A stretch of DNA of 64,000 nt from positions 456,501 through 520,500 of the forward strand of contig OZ020591.1 in the NCBI GenBank assembly GCA_963971535.1, written 5' to 3'. The notes beneath the pieces are model-generated. The model was not told the origin of the DNA. It saw only the letters and a program-made list of their open reading frames with translations, and searched no databases. Of this stretch, positions 11,042 to 20,693 are shown one piece after another (positions within the stretch are counted from its first letter, which is position 1; each line of letters starts with the position of its first letter). The translations under genes were made by a program, and so were the position numbers. This DNA is from Notolepis coatsorum (Eukaryota > Chordata > Actinopteri > Aulopiformes > Paralepididae).

Positions 11042-13522
11042 ATGTTCCACTGTAAATATATTCGATGTCAGCATGTGTCTGAGAGTGTGCATACCTTTGT
11101 CCAGCACGCGCAGCTCCACAGTAACGCCCCCAATTATCATTATCAGTGCGGGGTACCTGACTGCTCACAGAGGTTCAGAAAACACGCAGCACTGAGATCT
11201 CATATATATAGGCTGCATAGGTGCTACCTGCAAGCTGGTCAGCCGCCTAGACCTAGATCAGCTCTACCACCTGACACATCCTTGAAATGTGTGCTTGAGG
11301 CTTGTGCATTTAAGTGTGACACTTTAGCCTCTCTTATCAAGCATTTGAAGACACACATAAAGGGAGGAATGGAATCGCCATGTCCATTTAGAGGTTGTGA
11401 TTGCAGGTTCACAAACGTAATTGCTTCACATATTTCCAGGAAACACAAGGATTCAGTTTTAGATGACTTGGTACTAGACAAGTCTACAGAGTCATTGCCA
11501 GAACCCAGTCAGACGTATTCAGAAGCTGCTGGTGAACATGATGAACCAGAAGTGCCATTAGCTGTGGACGAAACCCTTTTTTTACATAACCTTACACTTT
11601 TCTATTTGAAATTGCAATCTAAGCTACTCTTACCGGCAAGCACCATACAAACCATTATTGAGGACTTTCAAATTGCTCATGAACTTGGCCTGTCTCATTC
11701 ACTTAACGTTCTGAGTGAGAAATTGAAGAAACTTGGAATCCCTCAGGCCACTATAAGCAGCATGGTTGATGAAGTGAACAGAGATGATCTACTCACACTT
11801 TTTAACAAGGGAAGACTCAGTACAGATACAAAGAGGAAGTCTGCTTTTAAAGAGTGTTTCAACCATGTTCATCCCGTGCCTTTGCTCTTGGGCAATGATG
11901 AAAATGACAAAGAATGCTTTGCTCAGTATGTACCTATACATGAGACATTGGTGACACTGTTCAAAAACGAGTCTCTACGAGAACAGTATAACATGACACG
12001 TTTGCAGCAATCTACTGATGCTGTCTATCAGGATGTCAAGGATGGAGAAGGATTTCAAAGTAATCCAATGTTGAAAGCTGACCCTTCCTCACTTGGTTTG
12101 ATACTGTACCAAGATGCCTTCGAGGTTGTTAATCCACTGGGCTCAGGGAAGAAAAAGCACAAGGTCTTAGCTGTTTACCTAACCCTGACTGACATCTTGC
12201 CTCACAATAGATCTTCTATAGATCAGATGCAACTTGTTCTCTTATGTAGGGAGCAGGACTTTAAGTATTTTGGGCTAAAAAAGGTTTTTGCACATCTGAT
12301 TGAGGACCTCAAAATCCTGGAGGAGAGAGGTGTAGTCATATCTGATGGCACTGTACTAAAGGGCTCTTTGGTTGCCATTGCAGGAGACAACTTAGGATCC
12401 CATTCTATTGGGGGATTTTTTGAAAACTTCAGTCGATCTAAATATTTTTGTCGCTACTGTCAGGTACAGAGAGAGGATTTTGTGAAGAATCCAGTGTTGT
12501 GTGGTGCCACAAGAACGGTCCAATCATACACAAGTAATTTGCAAGACCTGGAAACTAGTGCCACAGACTCTGTATGCGGTATCAAGTTTGACTCTCCTTT
12601 CAACCAGCTTTCTCATTTCCATGTTTGCCAGCCTGGCCTCCCACCATGTCTAGGCCATGATTTATTTGAGGGAGTCATGGCTTATGACCTTCCTTTATAT
12701 ATTCGCCATTTAGTCCAGGAGAATCATTTTACTTACCTGCAGTTAAATCGGTGCAAAAACAAGTTCCGATATGAAGGGAACGATGGTAGGGACAAACCAG
12801 CAGACCTCTCTCCCAGCAGTGACAAACTAAGTGGGCATGCAGTTCAAAACTGGTGTTTCCTTAGATTACTCCCTCTCTTGGTGGGTGGCAGGATTAAAGA
12901 TCCCTGTGACAATGAGGTGTGGCAGCTCATTTTGCAGCTGAGAGAGATGGTTGAGCTTATCTGTGCACCAGTCATTACAGAAGGCCAGGTAGCATACCTG
13001 AAAGTCATCACAGAGGAGTACATATGCAACAGGAAAAGGCTCTTCCCCAATGCCCCCCTGAGGCCAAAGCATCACTATATTGGCCATTATGCAGATCTAA
13101 TCATCCACTTTGGCCCACTTATTCGCCTGTGGACTCTGCGGTTTGAAAGCAAACACACTTTTTTCAAACAGTGTGCCAGAAAATTGCACAATTTCAAAAA
13201 TCTGTGCAAAACACTAGCAGAGAGACACCAACTCCTCCAGGCCTACCTGAGTGCGGGAAACTTGTTTCCTCCTGTTATACAGGTAGAGAAGGGGACTGCC
13301 TTTTATTTGGATGATTACAACAACAAGATCAGGGCATCTGTAGCCAGTTGTCAATTTGAGTCTCAGTCTGCAGTGGCTTGTAACAATGTTACAGTCAAAG
13401 GCACAGACTACAGAAAGGGGATGTTCATCTTGTTTGGGAACAGTGATGAAGGACTTCACATGGGGAAGATTATGCTGGTCATTGTTGCCCAAAACTCTGT
13501 CCACTTTTCCACATTTGTGTGA
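11042..13522 (+). CDS. C2H2 zinc-finger / transposase-like protein, 826 aa
   Basis: The longest intact host-like frame in the window. Residues 4-135 hold four C2H2 fingers, three as C-X4-C-X12-H-X3/4-H and the last with a 10-residue spacing, implying nucleic-acid binding. The remainder resembles large transposon-derived proteins of fish and invertebrates. It has a GDNLGSHSIGGFF block (about 448), a CRYC pair (about 472), GHDLFEGV (about 537), and a late PKHHYIGHY...GPLIRLWTLRFESKH region (about 673-702), where histidine and acidic residues could belong to a nuclease core. I cannot name the family with certainty; a DDE-type transposase, possibly Plavaka/KDZ-like, is my best inference. The start ATG at 11,042 precedes finger 1 by three residues. 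A probable frameshift removes the last 54 codons. Four tandem units with splice-like sites lie upstream, and a SAM-domain gene follows on the same strand. Confidence 0.75.
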   Translation: MFHCKYIRCQHVSESVHTFVQHAQLHSNAPNYHYQCGVPDCSQRFRKHAALRSHIYRLHRCYLQAGQPPRPRSALPPDTSLKCVLEACAFKCDTLASLIKHLKTHIKGGMESPCPFRGCDCRFTNVIASHISRKHKDSVLDDLVLDKSTESLPEPSQTYSEAAGEHDEPEVPLAVDETLFLHNLTLFYLKLQSKLLLPASTIQTIIEDFQIAHELGLSHSLNVLSEKLKKLGIPQATISSMVDEVNRDDLLTLFNKGRLSTDTKRKSAFKECFNHVHPVPLLLGNDENDKECFAQYVPIHETLVTLFKNESLREQYNMTRLQQSTDAVYQDVKDGEGFQSNPMLKADPSSLGLILYQDAFEVVNPLGSGKKKHKVLAVYLTLTDILPHNRSSIDQMQLVLLCREQDFKYFGLKKVFAHLIEDLKILEERGVVISDGTVLKGSLVAIAGDNLGSHSIGGFFENFSRSKYFCRYCQVQREDFVKNPVLCGATRTVQSYTSNLQDLETSATDSVCGIKFDSPFNQLSHFHVCQPGLPPCLGHDLFEGVMAYDLPLYIRHLVQENHFTYLQLNRCKNKFRYEGNDGRDKPADLSPSSDKLSGHAVQNWCFLRLLPLLVGGRIKDPCDNEVWQLILQLREMVELICAPVITEGQVAYLKVITEEYICNRKRLFPNAPLRPKHHYIGHYADLIIHFGPLIRLWTLRFESKHTFFKQCARKLHNFKNLCKTLAERHQLLQAYLSAGNLFPPVIQVEKGTAFYLDDYNNKIRASVASCQFESQSAVACNNVTVKGTDYRKGMFILFGNSDEGLHMGKIMLVIVAQNSVHFSTFV

Positions 13523-13683
13523 AGTTGATTGACATGGGTGTGTACTGTGACTTAGGAGTGGCCCAAGAGGATTACGTGTGCATTAAGCACAAAGATGTAC
13601 TGGACTACTATCCTCTTCCAGCATACAACGTGCACGATCAGATGCTTATTGCGCTCCACCATTCTTTTCCAGGAGCAGTTTAA
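13519..13683 (+). pseudogene. Out-of-frame C-terminal tail of the zinc-finger protein
   Basis: Directly at the stop codon of the 826-codon frame, the -1 frame stays open for 54 codons to TAA at 13,681. It reads as ordinary protein: VKLIDMGVYCDLGV, then QEDYVCIKHKDVLDYYPLP. The direct continuity suggests that a one-base loss or two-base gain near 13,500-13,520 shortened the protein. A sequencing error would look the same. Confidence 0.5.
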
Positions 13684-13898
13684 ACAGGAAAGGGAGGATA
13701 TGACAGACGTGAGGACAGACGTAAGTGGAGCAGGATATCAAGTAACCTTAAGATAGTTGATTTTGTATTTAAATTTCTATTGTTGATTGTATAGCGAGCA
13801 CATGTTGGCAGTTAACGGCATATAGTGCACTGCAAACAGACAAGTAGGGAATATGCACAAACTGATTCATGATTGACCCTAATCAATGAGACTAGGTA
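13684..13898 (+). other. Spacer with a possible 5' UTR exon
   Basis: A strong donor-like GAC|GTAAGT (GT at 13,721) and an acceptor-like GAGACTAG just before the SAM exon ATG suggest a short noncoding exon ending at 13,720, spliced near 13,894. This would make the SAM gene a continuation of, or neighbour to, the upstream transcript. Confidence 0.3.
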
Positions 13899-15657
13899 AT
13901 GGAAGCTATAAAGGAAGCAGTTTGGTCATATTTACCGGGCCTCCCTGATGACTTACTGACCACCCTACTTGAGGATCTTGGAGTGGAGAGTGTCGAAGAT
14001 CTGGCCTTAATGGAGAGGGTGGATCTGGTCCGACACCTCAAACCAATCCAGTGTCGGAAGCTGATGGATGGTCTTAAGAAAGGTAAATTCATATTTAGAC
14101 TTGCGTGACACTTGGAACTATGCCCTTGGAACATTGGCATAACTGTTTTTGTCCCTTCTAGGGTTAGTAACCCTTAATATGGAGGTGCTCCCTCCCCATC
14201 CAATTGCTTCAAGTTCCCCAACAACGAGCTCTGTGAACACTCTGTCCTCTCCGAACACCTCTATGCAATCATTCCCGCACTCTCTGTTGTGCAGCCCCCC
14301 AAGCACTTCAAACTCTTCACAGCCTGGCAGCGCATGGCATGTAGACTTTTGTGTCAACTGGAACCGGATGTCAACAGCCATTCAACGTGCAGTGGAAAAA
14401 GAACAGAGACCAAAGCCAGATGAGAGAAGGGCCTTTGTGAACGCTTTGGTGGATCAGATGATGGAGCACGAGCACAACCCAACCAGAACCACGTGCCTCA
14501 GTATCGTCCGAACAATTGTCAGGAGCCATCCTGACACCTTTGCTGACATTAGCAGGCGAGGTGAAATGGTTGGAGACAGATGCCACTCTCTTCTCCAACA
14601 AGTAAAAACAAGAGTGGAGTATAAAAGCAGGAACAACACTCTGGCTAGACGCCGCAGAGGCAGAGAGGAAAGACGGCCCACTGGCGTGGCAGGAGAGTCC
14701 AGGCTGACAAGAGGTCCTGTTGACCAATACGGGTAGGGGTGGCAAAACAAACGGCGCCAGTGTCCTCTCCATTCACGCTCGCAGCAATTAGGGGTTAAAG
14801 TGGCACTGCCAATGCTAGACTAACTTAGGTTATTTGGATTGAATGTTTAAATTATGTGTAGATTTTTTTTTAATATAATTTCTAGGGCTGTCCCTGACTA
14901 AGGATTTGGATAGTCGACTATGATTGGCCAAAATGTGCAGTTAGTCGACAAAAATAAAATAAAAAGTAGAATATATATATATATATTTATTTATATATAG
15001 TTTTTTTTTATCATTCCATTTGGGCTGTGGGGGGTGCTTAATGTCTGAAGGCTTCTTGTCCTCTGCAAAAGCATGCAATTGGTCCACTGATGGATACATC
15101 TTGATATTTGTCTAGTCTAGTGTGTTCATTAGATGGGTGAAATCCTCTTTCAGTGCTTCTGTTCCTGTTTTCGTAGGCAGTTAGCCTCTGGTATGCGTGC
15201 CATTAGCGTTAGAGGCCTTTTTTCTTTTGGAAAGAATGATACAAAAATATATATATTATAATTTTTTTTTTTTATGTATTCCACTAAGAGGTTGCCTATG
15301 ATTCCTTCCTATCCCTAGGTGTGTGAGGTGGGGCCCAGCAAGCTTACCGGACGGGGAGACAGAGGAAACCTTGGCGGCTTTGAAAAGGGATCTGCGGAAC
15401 ATCTACTCAGGCATGCAATCTACTAAACTTTTGGTGAATTGACACCTGAATAAATATCCCACATTAAGCAAAAAGGCCACCTTAATATTCAGAATGAGTA
15501 ATACAATTAAAGGTTTGCCACTCAATTTCCCAGATGTGGCAACATCAAATCTAATTGTTGTTACTTGGTTTTTATATCTGTACACAGAGGAAGGGATGGG
15601 TGGGACAGCGAGAGCAGAACTTCTGATGGAGAGGACCTACGTCATCCAAGAAGACAT
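13899..15657 (+). CDS. SAM-domain protein, SAMD3-like, split gene (partial)
   Basis: Inferred exons are 13,899-14,082, 14,162-14,732, 15,319-15,410 and 15,588-15,657. Exon 1 encodes a compact SAM-like helical domain ending LKPIQCRKLMDGLKKG. Exon 2 carries a serine/proline-rich linker, then a basic conserved block (VNWNRM, RRAFVNALVDQM, SIVRTIVRSHPDTF, SLLQQVKTRVE) known from fish proteins annotated as SAMD3-like. Exon 3 continues after GPVDQYG with CVRWGP; exon 4 ends ERTYVIQED at a GT donor (15,658). Reading frame is kept across all three junctions: introns 1 and 2 are GT-AG, the third appears GC-AG. No further exons are seen before the Kelch exon at 15,864, so the 3' end is missing or truncated. 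Intron 2 contains a hAT-like remnant near 14,885-14,965. Molecular function is unknown; SAM domains usually mediate protein-protein or RNA contacts. Confidence 0.6.
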
Positions 15658-15863
15658 GTAAAGGGGCAACATTATACAAAAATCTCAAAATTGCCCCAAA
15701 ATCAGGAAAAGGGTATTTTAGGTGGGTGGTCTCCCCTTAAAACAACACTAGGTTCCCTAGTACAGTGGTTCTCAAACATTTGGGTCCAAACTGTTCCCTA
15801 GCAACAGAAACCGTCTACAACCGATGTCTAAGTTGTACCCACTGTCTGCTTGTCTCTTCCCAG

Positions 15864-17321
15864 GTTCGCATGGGCTTGATGAGGCCTGACTACTTGCTGA
15901 ACAACGTCCAGAACAACCCTGTGGTGAGGGACAGCCACGACTGCAGGGCCCTCATCCTCAGCGTCCTGAACCCCCCTGGCTCCGACAGGCTCCCAAACCC
16001 CCTGACCCGCCCACGCCTGCCCCAGGAGGTCCTATTGGCCATCGCAGGCTGGGGTAACATAGAGGCTTACAATATCCAAGCCGGTGGATGGATGGACGTG
16101 AGTGTTGAGGGGGAGAGTCCCCGGGACGACCACGGCACCGCTTATCTCCACGGTCTGGTCTACTGCGTCGGTGGCTGCGATGACAGAAAGACTCTCAACA
16201 GTGTGCGTAGGTTCAACCCCGTCACTCGCAGCTGGCTGCAGGCGGCTCCCATGCACTCACGCCGCTGTAAACTCAGTGTGGTCGTGTTGGGCGGCTGTAT
16301 CTACGCCATGGGAGGGTACGACGGAGACGAGGTACTGAACACCGCTGAGCGCTACAAGCCTGAAACCAACCAGTGGACAGTGATCTCACCCATGCTGGAG
16401 TGCAGGATCAATGCCGGGGCAGCAGCCCTCCAGGGCAAGGTGGGTGGAACTGAGGGACACAGGGTGCTAGATGAACACAAGGAACGTTAGATCAGAAATC
16501 ATAATGTCTTTATTGCCAAGTAAGCTTGCACATACAAAAGATGTGTCTGGGTCCTTTACATTAACAGACAATTAAAGTAGAATGAAATCAAATGGAATAT
16601 ATAAACTAAATTAGAATATTCTTTCTTATTACAGGTTTACATCTGTGGTGGGCAGTACTGGAGTGTCTGCTCACAGCTGAGTGCTACAGCCCAGACACCG
16701 ACCAGTGGACTCTGATCGCCCCCATGAGCAGCAGGCGTAGCGCAGTGGGAGTCGCTGCGTATGGAGGACAAGTCTATGCGGTAGGTGCACACAGAGACAA
16801 ATGCTTTATACTCAATATTTGTATAGATATGTATCATTTGACTTTCAATGCTTCTGTGATGCCCTCATTTCCCTGAGTGGATTAATACAGTGTCTGCCTG
16901 CCTTAACCACACACTAAAACATTCCTCTCATGTGTCCTGTCCTCAGGTGGGAGGGTGGTACCGTGGAGACGCCCTGCGTAGCGCGGAGGCCTACAGCCCC
17001 TTAACTGACTCCTGGAGCGCCCTGCCCGACATGCTCACCCCCCGCTACAGCTTTGGCATCGCGGTGCTGGACGACCTATTCGTGGTCGGAGGCACCAGTG
17101 GCTTCAACACCATCGCCAACGTGGAGCGCTACGACCAGAGCAGCAACAAGTGGACTGTAGCCGAGGACATGAAGATCCCGTGGGGAGAACTAAGCTGCTG
17201 CATAATGCATGGCCTGCCATTTTACATGAGCCAGTACGCTGCTCCCCGTGGAGGAGGAGGAACAGGAGGAGGAGGAGCAGGAGGAGGAGGAGCAGGAGGA
17301 GGAGGATTAGGAGGAAGATGA
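15864..17321 (+). pseudogene. klhl10: klhl10-like Kelch gene fragment
   Basis: Three exons are visible: 15,864-16,439, 16,635-16,780 and 16,947-17,321, all with AG acceptors; exons 1 and 2 have GT donors. The first holds the end of the BACK region (VRMGLMRPDYLLNNV) and NPLTRPRLP, then Kelch blades with GG motifs (VGGCDD, MGGYDG). The second adds a blade (VYICGG) and the third two more (VGGWYRG, VGGTSG), ending SCCIMHGLPFYMSQYAAPR like the end of KLHL10, a testis-expressed CUL3 ubiquitin-ligase adaptor. Exon 2 is 146 bases, not a multiple of three, and its frame breaks near 16,670 where one C seems lost. No BTB domain exists upstream in the window; a decayed SAM-type gene sits there instead. 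The last exon runs into a GGA array that would add about 23 mostly glycine residues. Likely a broken or 5'-truncated paralogue; a sequencing error at 16,670 is possible. Confidence 0.65.
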
Positions 17322-17700
17322 TTAGGAGCAGGAGGAGCAGGAGGAGGAAGAGGAGGAAGAGGAGGATTAGGAGGAGGAGGATGAGGAGGAGGAGGAAGAG
17401 GAGGATTAGGAGCAGGAGGAGGAGGAGGAGGAGGAGGAGGAGGATTAGGAGGAGGAGGAAGAGGAGGAAGAGGAGGAAGAGGAAGATGAGGAAGAGGAGG
17501 AGTATGAGGAGCAGGAGGAGGAGGAGGAAGAAGAGGAGGAGCAGAAGGAGGAAGAGGAGGATTAGGAGCAGGAGGAGGAGGAGGAGGAGGAAGAGGAGGA
17601 TTAGGAAGAGGAGGAAGAGGAAGAGGAGGAAGAGGAGGAGGAGGAAGATGAGGAAGAGGAGGAGGAGGATTATGAGGAAGAGGAGGAGGAGGCAGCAGGC
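17245..17700 (+). repeat. GGA/AGG purine tract, about 450 bp
   Basis: Almost all-purine triplet array of GGA with interspersed GCA, AGA and TTA triplets. It gives long low-complexity frames on both strands (arginine-, glycine-, leucine- or proline-rich) that are not genes. Such tracts can form triplex or quadruplex DNA. It begins inside the last Kelch exon. Confidence 0.95.
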
Positions 17701-17805
17701 GATCCATCTAAGAACCTTAAACATTTATTAGACCAAAAGAAATCCTAAGAAATTAATAAATTACTATCAGCCAAAGGTGGTGCATTTCTTTCTTCTAGTA
17801 ATTCA

Positions 17806-18027
17806 GACAATATCTGTTTTTAGTTTGTGTAATGTAATGTAATATCTGTTTTTAGTTTGTGTAAATGTAATGTAATATATCTGTTTTTAGTTTGTGTAAT
17901 GTAATGTAATATCTGTTTTTAGTTTGTGTAATGTAATGTAATATCTGTTTTTAGTTTGTGTAATGTAATGTAATATCTGTTTTTAGTTTGTGTAATGTAA
18001 TGTAATATCTGTTTTTAGTTTGTGTAA
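17806..18027 (+). repeat. 31-33 bp tandem repeat
   Basis: About seven copies of TAATATCTGTTTTTAGTTTG followed by TGTAATGTAATG. Non-coding. Confidence 0.9.
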
Positions 18028-18149
18028 TGCACATAATATGGGAACTTTTATCCATATGGTTGAGCCTGTTAGGAATTGCACCCCCAACCCAAGCATATTG
18101 CAGATCACTCTCTATATGGAGATATAAAAAGAAAATATGGTAAAAATAA

Positions 18150-18233
18150 TTGGCATATAAAGGGCACTTTTTTATGAGGCACAAAAGGGCAGGTGCTTGT
18201 GCACCCGTTGGGCTCTATGTGTGCACATGCCTG
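18150..18233 (-). mobile_element. hAT terminus fragment
   Basis: Matches the end at 23,205-23,289 (GGGCACTTTTTTATGAGGC... ending TGCACATGCCTG). Only the end remains; no partner terminus or duplication was found. Confidence 0.5.
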
Positions 18234-18354
18234 CTAGCTGTGCCCTTGAGCAAGGCACCTCAGCTTTAACCGCTCCAGTGTTAGCTGCTCAGGGGCCAGT
18301 AGTAGAGTGCCTGACAATAGTGTCGTTATACCTGTATCACTGCATATTAAAATG

Positions 18355-18710
18355 CATATTAAATCAAATCAAATTGATTTGGAAAGCCCGAAATCACAAG
18401 TTAATGTCCCCATGGGCCGGACAAGTCTTCTTTAAACTATTCAAGAAGAAACATCCCAATAAATCAAGAACAAAAAACCCACCATGAAATCCAAAATAAA
18501 TGTAAAATAAATAAATGCAACACTCCCAGACATACCCCAGTGAAGGTAAGGAAAAACCTAGCAATAGGAAAAAAGCACCACAGGCAATGTGGAGGAGAGA
18601 AACCTTAGAAGGGCCGTTCAACGGGGGATCCCCCTTCTTGGATGTCGGTGATAATAGTGTTGCTATGGATGGGTGGAGAATAAAACAGGCAAATAGTTGG
18701 TATGTATGTA
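18355..18710. repeat. Unclassified interspersed repeat, hAT target
   Basis: Contains phrases familiar from a common fish repeat (GAAAAACCTAGCAATAGG, GAGAGAAACCTTAGAAGGG, GGGGGATCCCCCTTC). No coding capacity. The complete 750-bp hAT is inserted at its right-hand side. Confidence 0.4.
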
Positions 18711-18718
18711 CATATACG

Positions 18719-19468
18719 CAGGCACGTGCACACATAGAGGCCAAGGGGTGCCTGAGCACCTGCCTTTTTGAGCCTCATCAAAAAAGTGCCCTTTTTGAAA
18801 AAAAATAAAAATATATTTTTTTTTTTTTTTTTTTTTTTTACTGTTACGCATATAGACTGCCCTTCCAACTGAAAAATGTCAGGATAGAATAAAAATATTA
18901 GGTAAAGAGAGAGAGATGCCCCATATTCCATTGCAGTTTGCACGGCCTCCTCAGCATGCCTCTCCGCGGACCTATATATTTTATGCATAGCGTGGGTGGT
19001 GATGATGATCATGATAGAAACCGCTGTTGAATGCTGGTATTACACTCATTGAGGGACACAAAGAAGTCAAGTCCGATGGGATTTGGGAATCTCAAATACA
19101 AATCGGGATTGGAATAAAAAATGCATTTATATTAAACAATACAGAATATACCTACTTCTTGGGGTCTGTAGGGTAAGCACTTATTCCCTCCCCCCTGAAC
19201 ATTTATGGAGATGTATGGGCCTTTTAAGTCAGTGATAAAAGTGTCTTTCAAGGATAAGTGACCTCCTGCACTGATTATTATAGTTCAATATTCAATATTT
19301 GATCACCAAAACCCCCCAAAAAGCATAAAAAAGGGGCCCCCCGCCCGAAAAGGGCGCTTAAAAATCGTGCTCGCGCGCTACGCGCGCTCGCTTAATATAT
19401 ACACACAAGTCTTGTGCCCTTTTCAGCCTTTGAGCACCTGCCCCTCTAAAGTCCTGTGCACGTCCCTG
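18719..19468 (+). mobile_element. Non-autonomous hAT, 750 bp, with perfect 8-bp TSD
   Basis: Starts CAGGCACGTGCACA and ends TGTGCACGTCCCTG, an inverted terminal pair with one mismatch. It is flanked on both sides by CATATACG (18,711-18,718 and 19,469-19,476). No transposase is encoded; a T-run lies near 18,817-18,839. Related partial copies lie at 3,071-3,310, 18,150-18,233 and 22,735-23,289, making this the family reference within the window. Confidence 0.85.
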
Positions 19469-19476
19469 CATATACG

Positions 19477-20016
19477 TGTAATAAAACACAAATATGTGCA
19501 TGCAATAGCAACTGGGGTACATAAGAAAATGTTTGAAACATTTAAATATATTACAACTCTGTACATACATGTGATTAGCATTATACTCAGTAGAACAAAT
19601 GTATATATCTTATACCCAGCTTAATCACTATATTAATATTACTATTAATTACATTTGCACTGGGGTTAGATGCTACCCTTATTTTCATTGTAATGTACTT
19701 ATGCTGTATGATGACAATACATTTCAATGTAATCTAATCTAACTGGTACTATGACCTGAATGATTGTCCTAGAGGTCAGTGATTTGATGCTCTTTTGGTG
19801 TTTTGGCGATGGTGGCGTAAGAGAGTGCCGTCTTAACAGGTTGTGGGAAATCTCCCATATAGGCATTGGATTGGGTGGAGAGCTGGTGACTGCATGCAAA
19901 TGCCCTCGTATGCCCTGTGTATGGGGACATGTCACCCATATAGAAACACACCTCTTCAATCAATATCTGAGATGCAAATAAATAAATAACCTTCTTAATA
20001 AATATAATATTTATAT
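19477..20016. other. Intergenic, repeat-like, no gene
   Basis: Mostly AT-rich. Short frames on both strands near 19,700-19,980 overlap and lack motifs. Confidence 0.3.
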
Positions 20017-20290
20017 TGTAGTGGGTTCTATAGAGACATAATGCCCCATGGTATTGTTTTGATGTGTTGATGGGGCACTGTCACTTTAAGGAGGTTGGTT
20101 TTGGGTTGGGCTGAGAGGAGACGCCCTGTGTGGGGTTTCATTGATAAATGTTTGATTACTACGAGCTGTCAGAAGCTAGCCCGGCATAGTTCTGACAGCT
20201 GTCACTTGCGCACTGCGAAATAAATGACACAAGGCTTTGTGTTATCAACTGATAGAAATTGTGCGTTTCTCTATTCCGATGATTTCTACA
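20017..20290. mobile_element. Possible solo LTR, 274 bp
   Basis: Begins TGTAG and ends CTACA, with ATAT immediately on both sides, and holds a compact body with an AATAAA-like signal near 20,219. These are the features of a solo LTR with a 4-bp duplication. The flanks are AT-rich, so the duplication is weak support. Confidence 0.4.
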
Positions 20291-20308
20291 ATATAATATA
20301 TATAAATA

Positions 20309-20445
20309 ACTGTCTTTTACTAGTACCTTACTACTATGTACTATGTTACTATCCGTATACTACTACCTACCATGCTAATATGTCTATTATACTATGCACT
20401 CAGGGTGTAACACTCAAGTTCAACACTATTTGACGAACAATGCCA
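20309..20445 (+). repeat. Dispersed segment shared with 9,567-9,697
   Basis: Both copies run AATAACTGTCTT, then a CTACTA-rich stretch, then ACTCAGGGTGTAACACTCAAG or a close variant, with visible but incomplete identity over about 125 bases. Part of an unrecognised interspersed repeat. Confidence 0.6.
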
Positions 20446-20693
20446 CTGACCATAAGCTGCCAGAGATGCACATCTCCTGCTGACCAGAAAACCACACACT
20501 TTTCTGATAGTGGGGTGCCTGGACACTCAGTCATTTAAAATGTATATGCGAAAGTTTAGTTTTCACTTCTAATTTGAAGATAAGGATCTATAGAAAAATG
20601 TTGGCTTGAGTGTCAAGGAACCAGTTGAATTTAATAAAAATGTATCCAAAATGGCCACAATCGAAATCATGAATGCTTTAAAAAACTTCTTAA

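Noticed and set aside
17104-17731. Leucine-, proline- and arginine-rich frames of 160-206 codons
   Set aside because: They are products of the GGA purine tract; only the Kelch exon frame at its left edge has a real basis.
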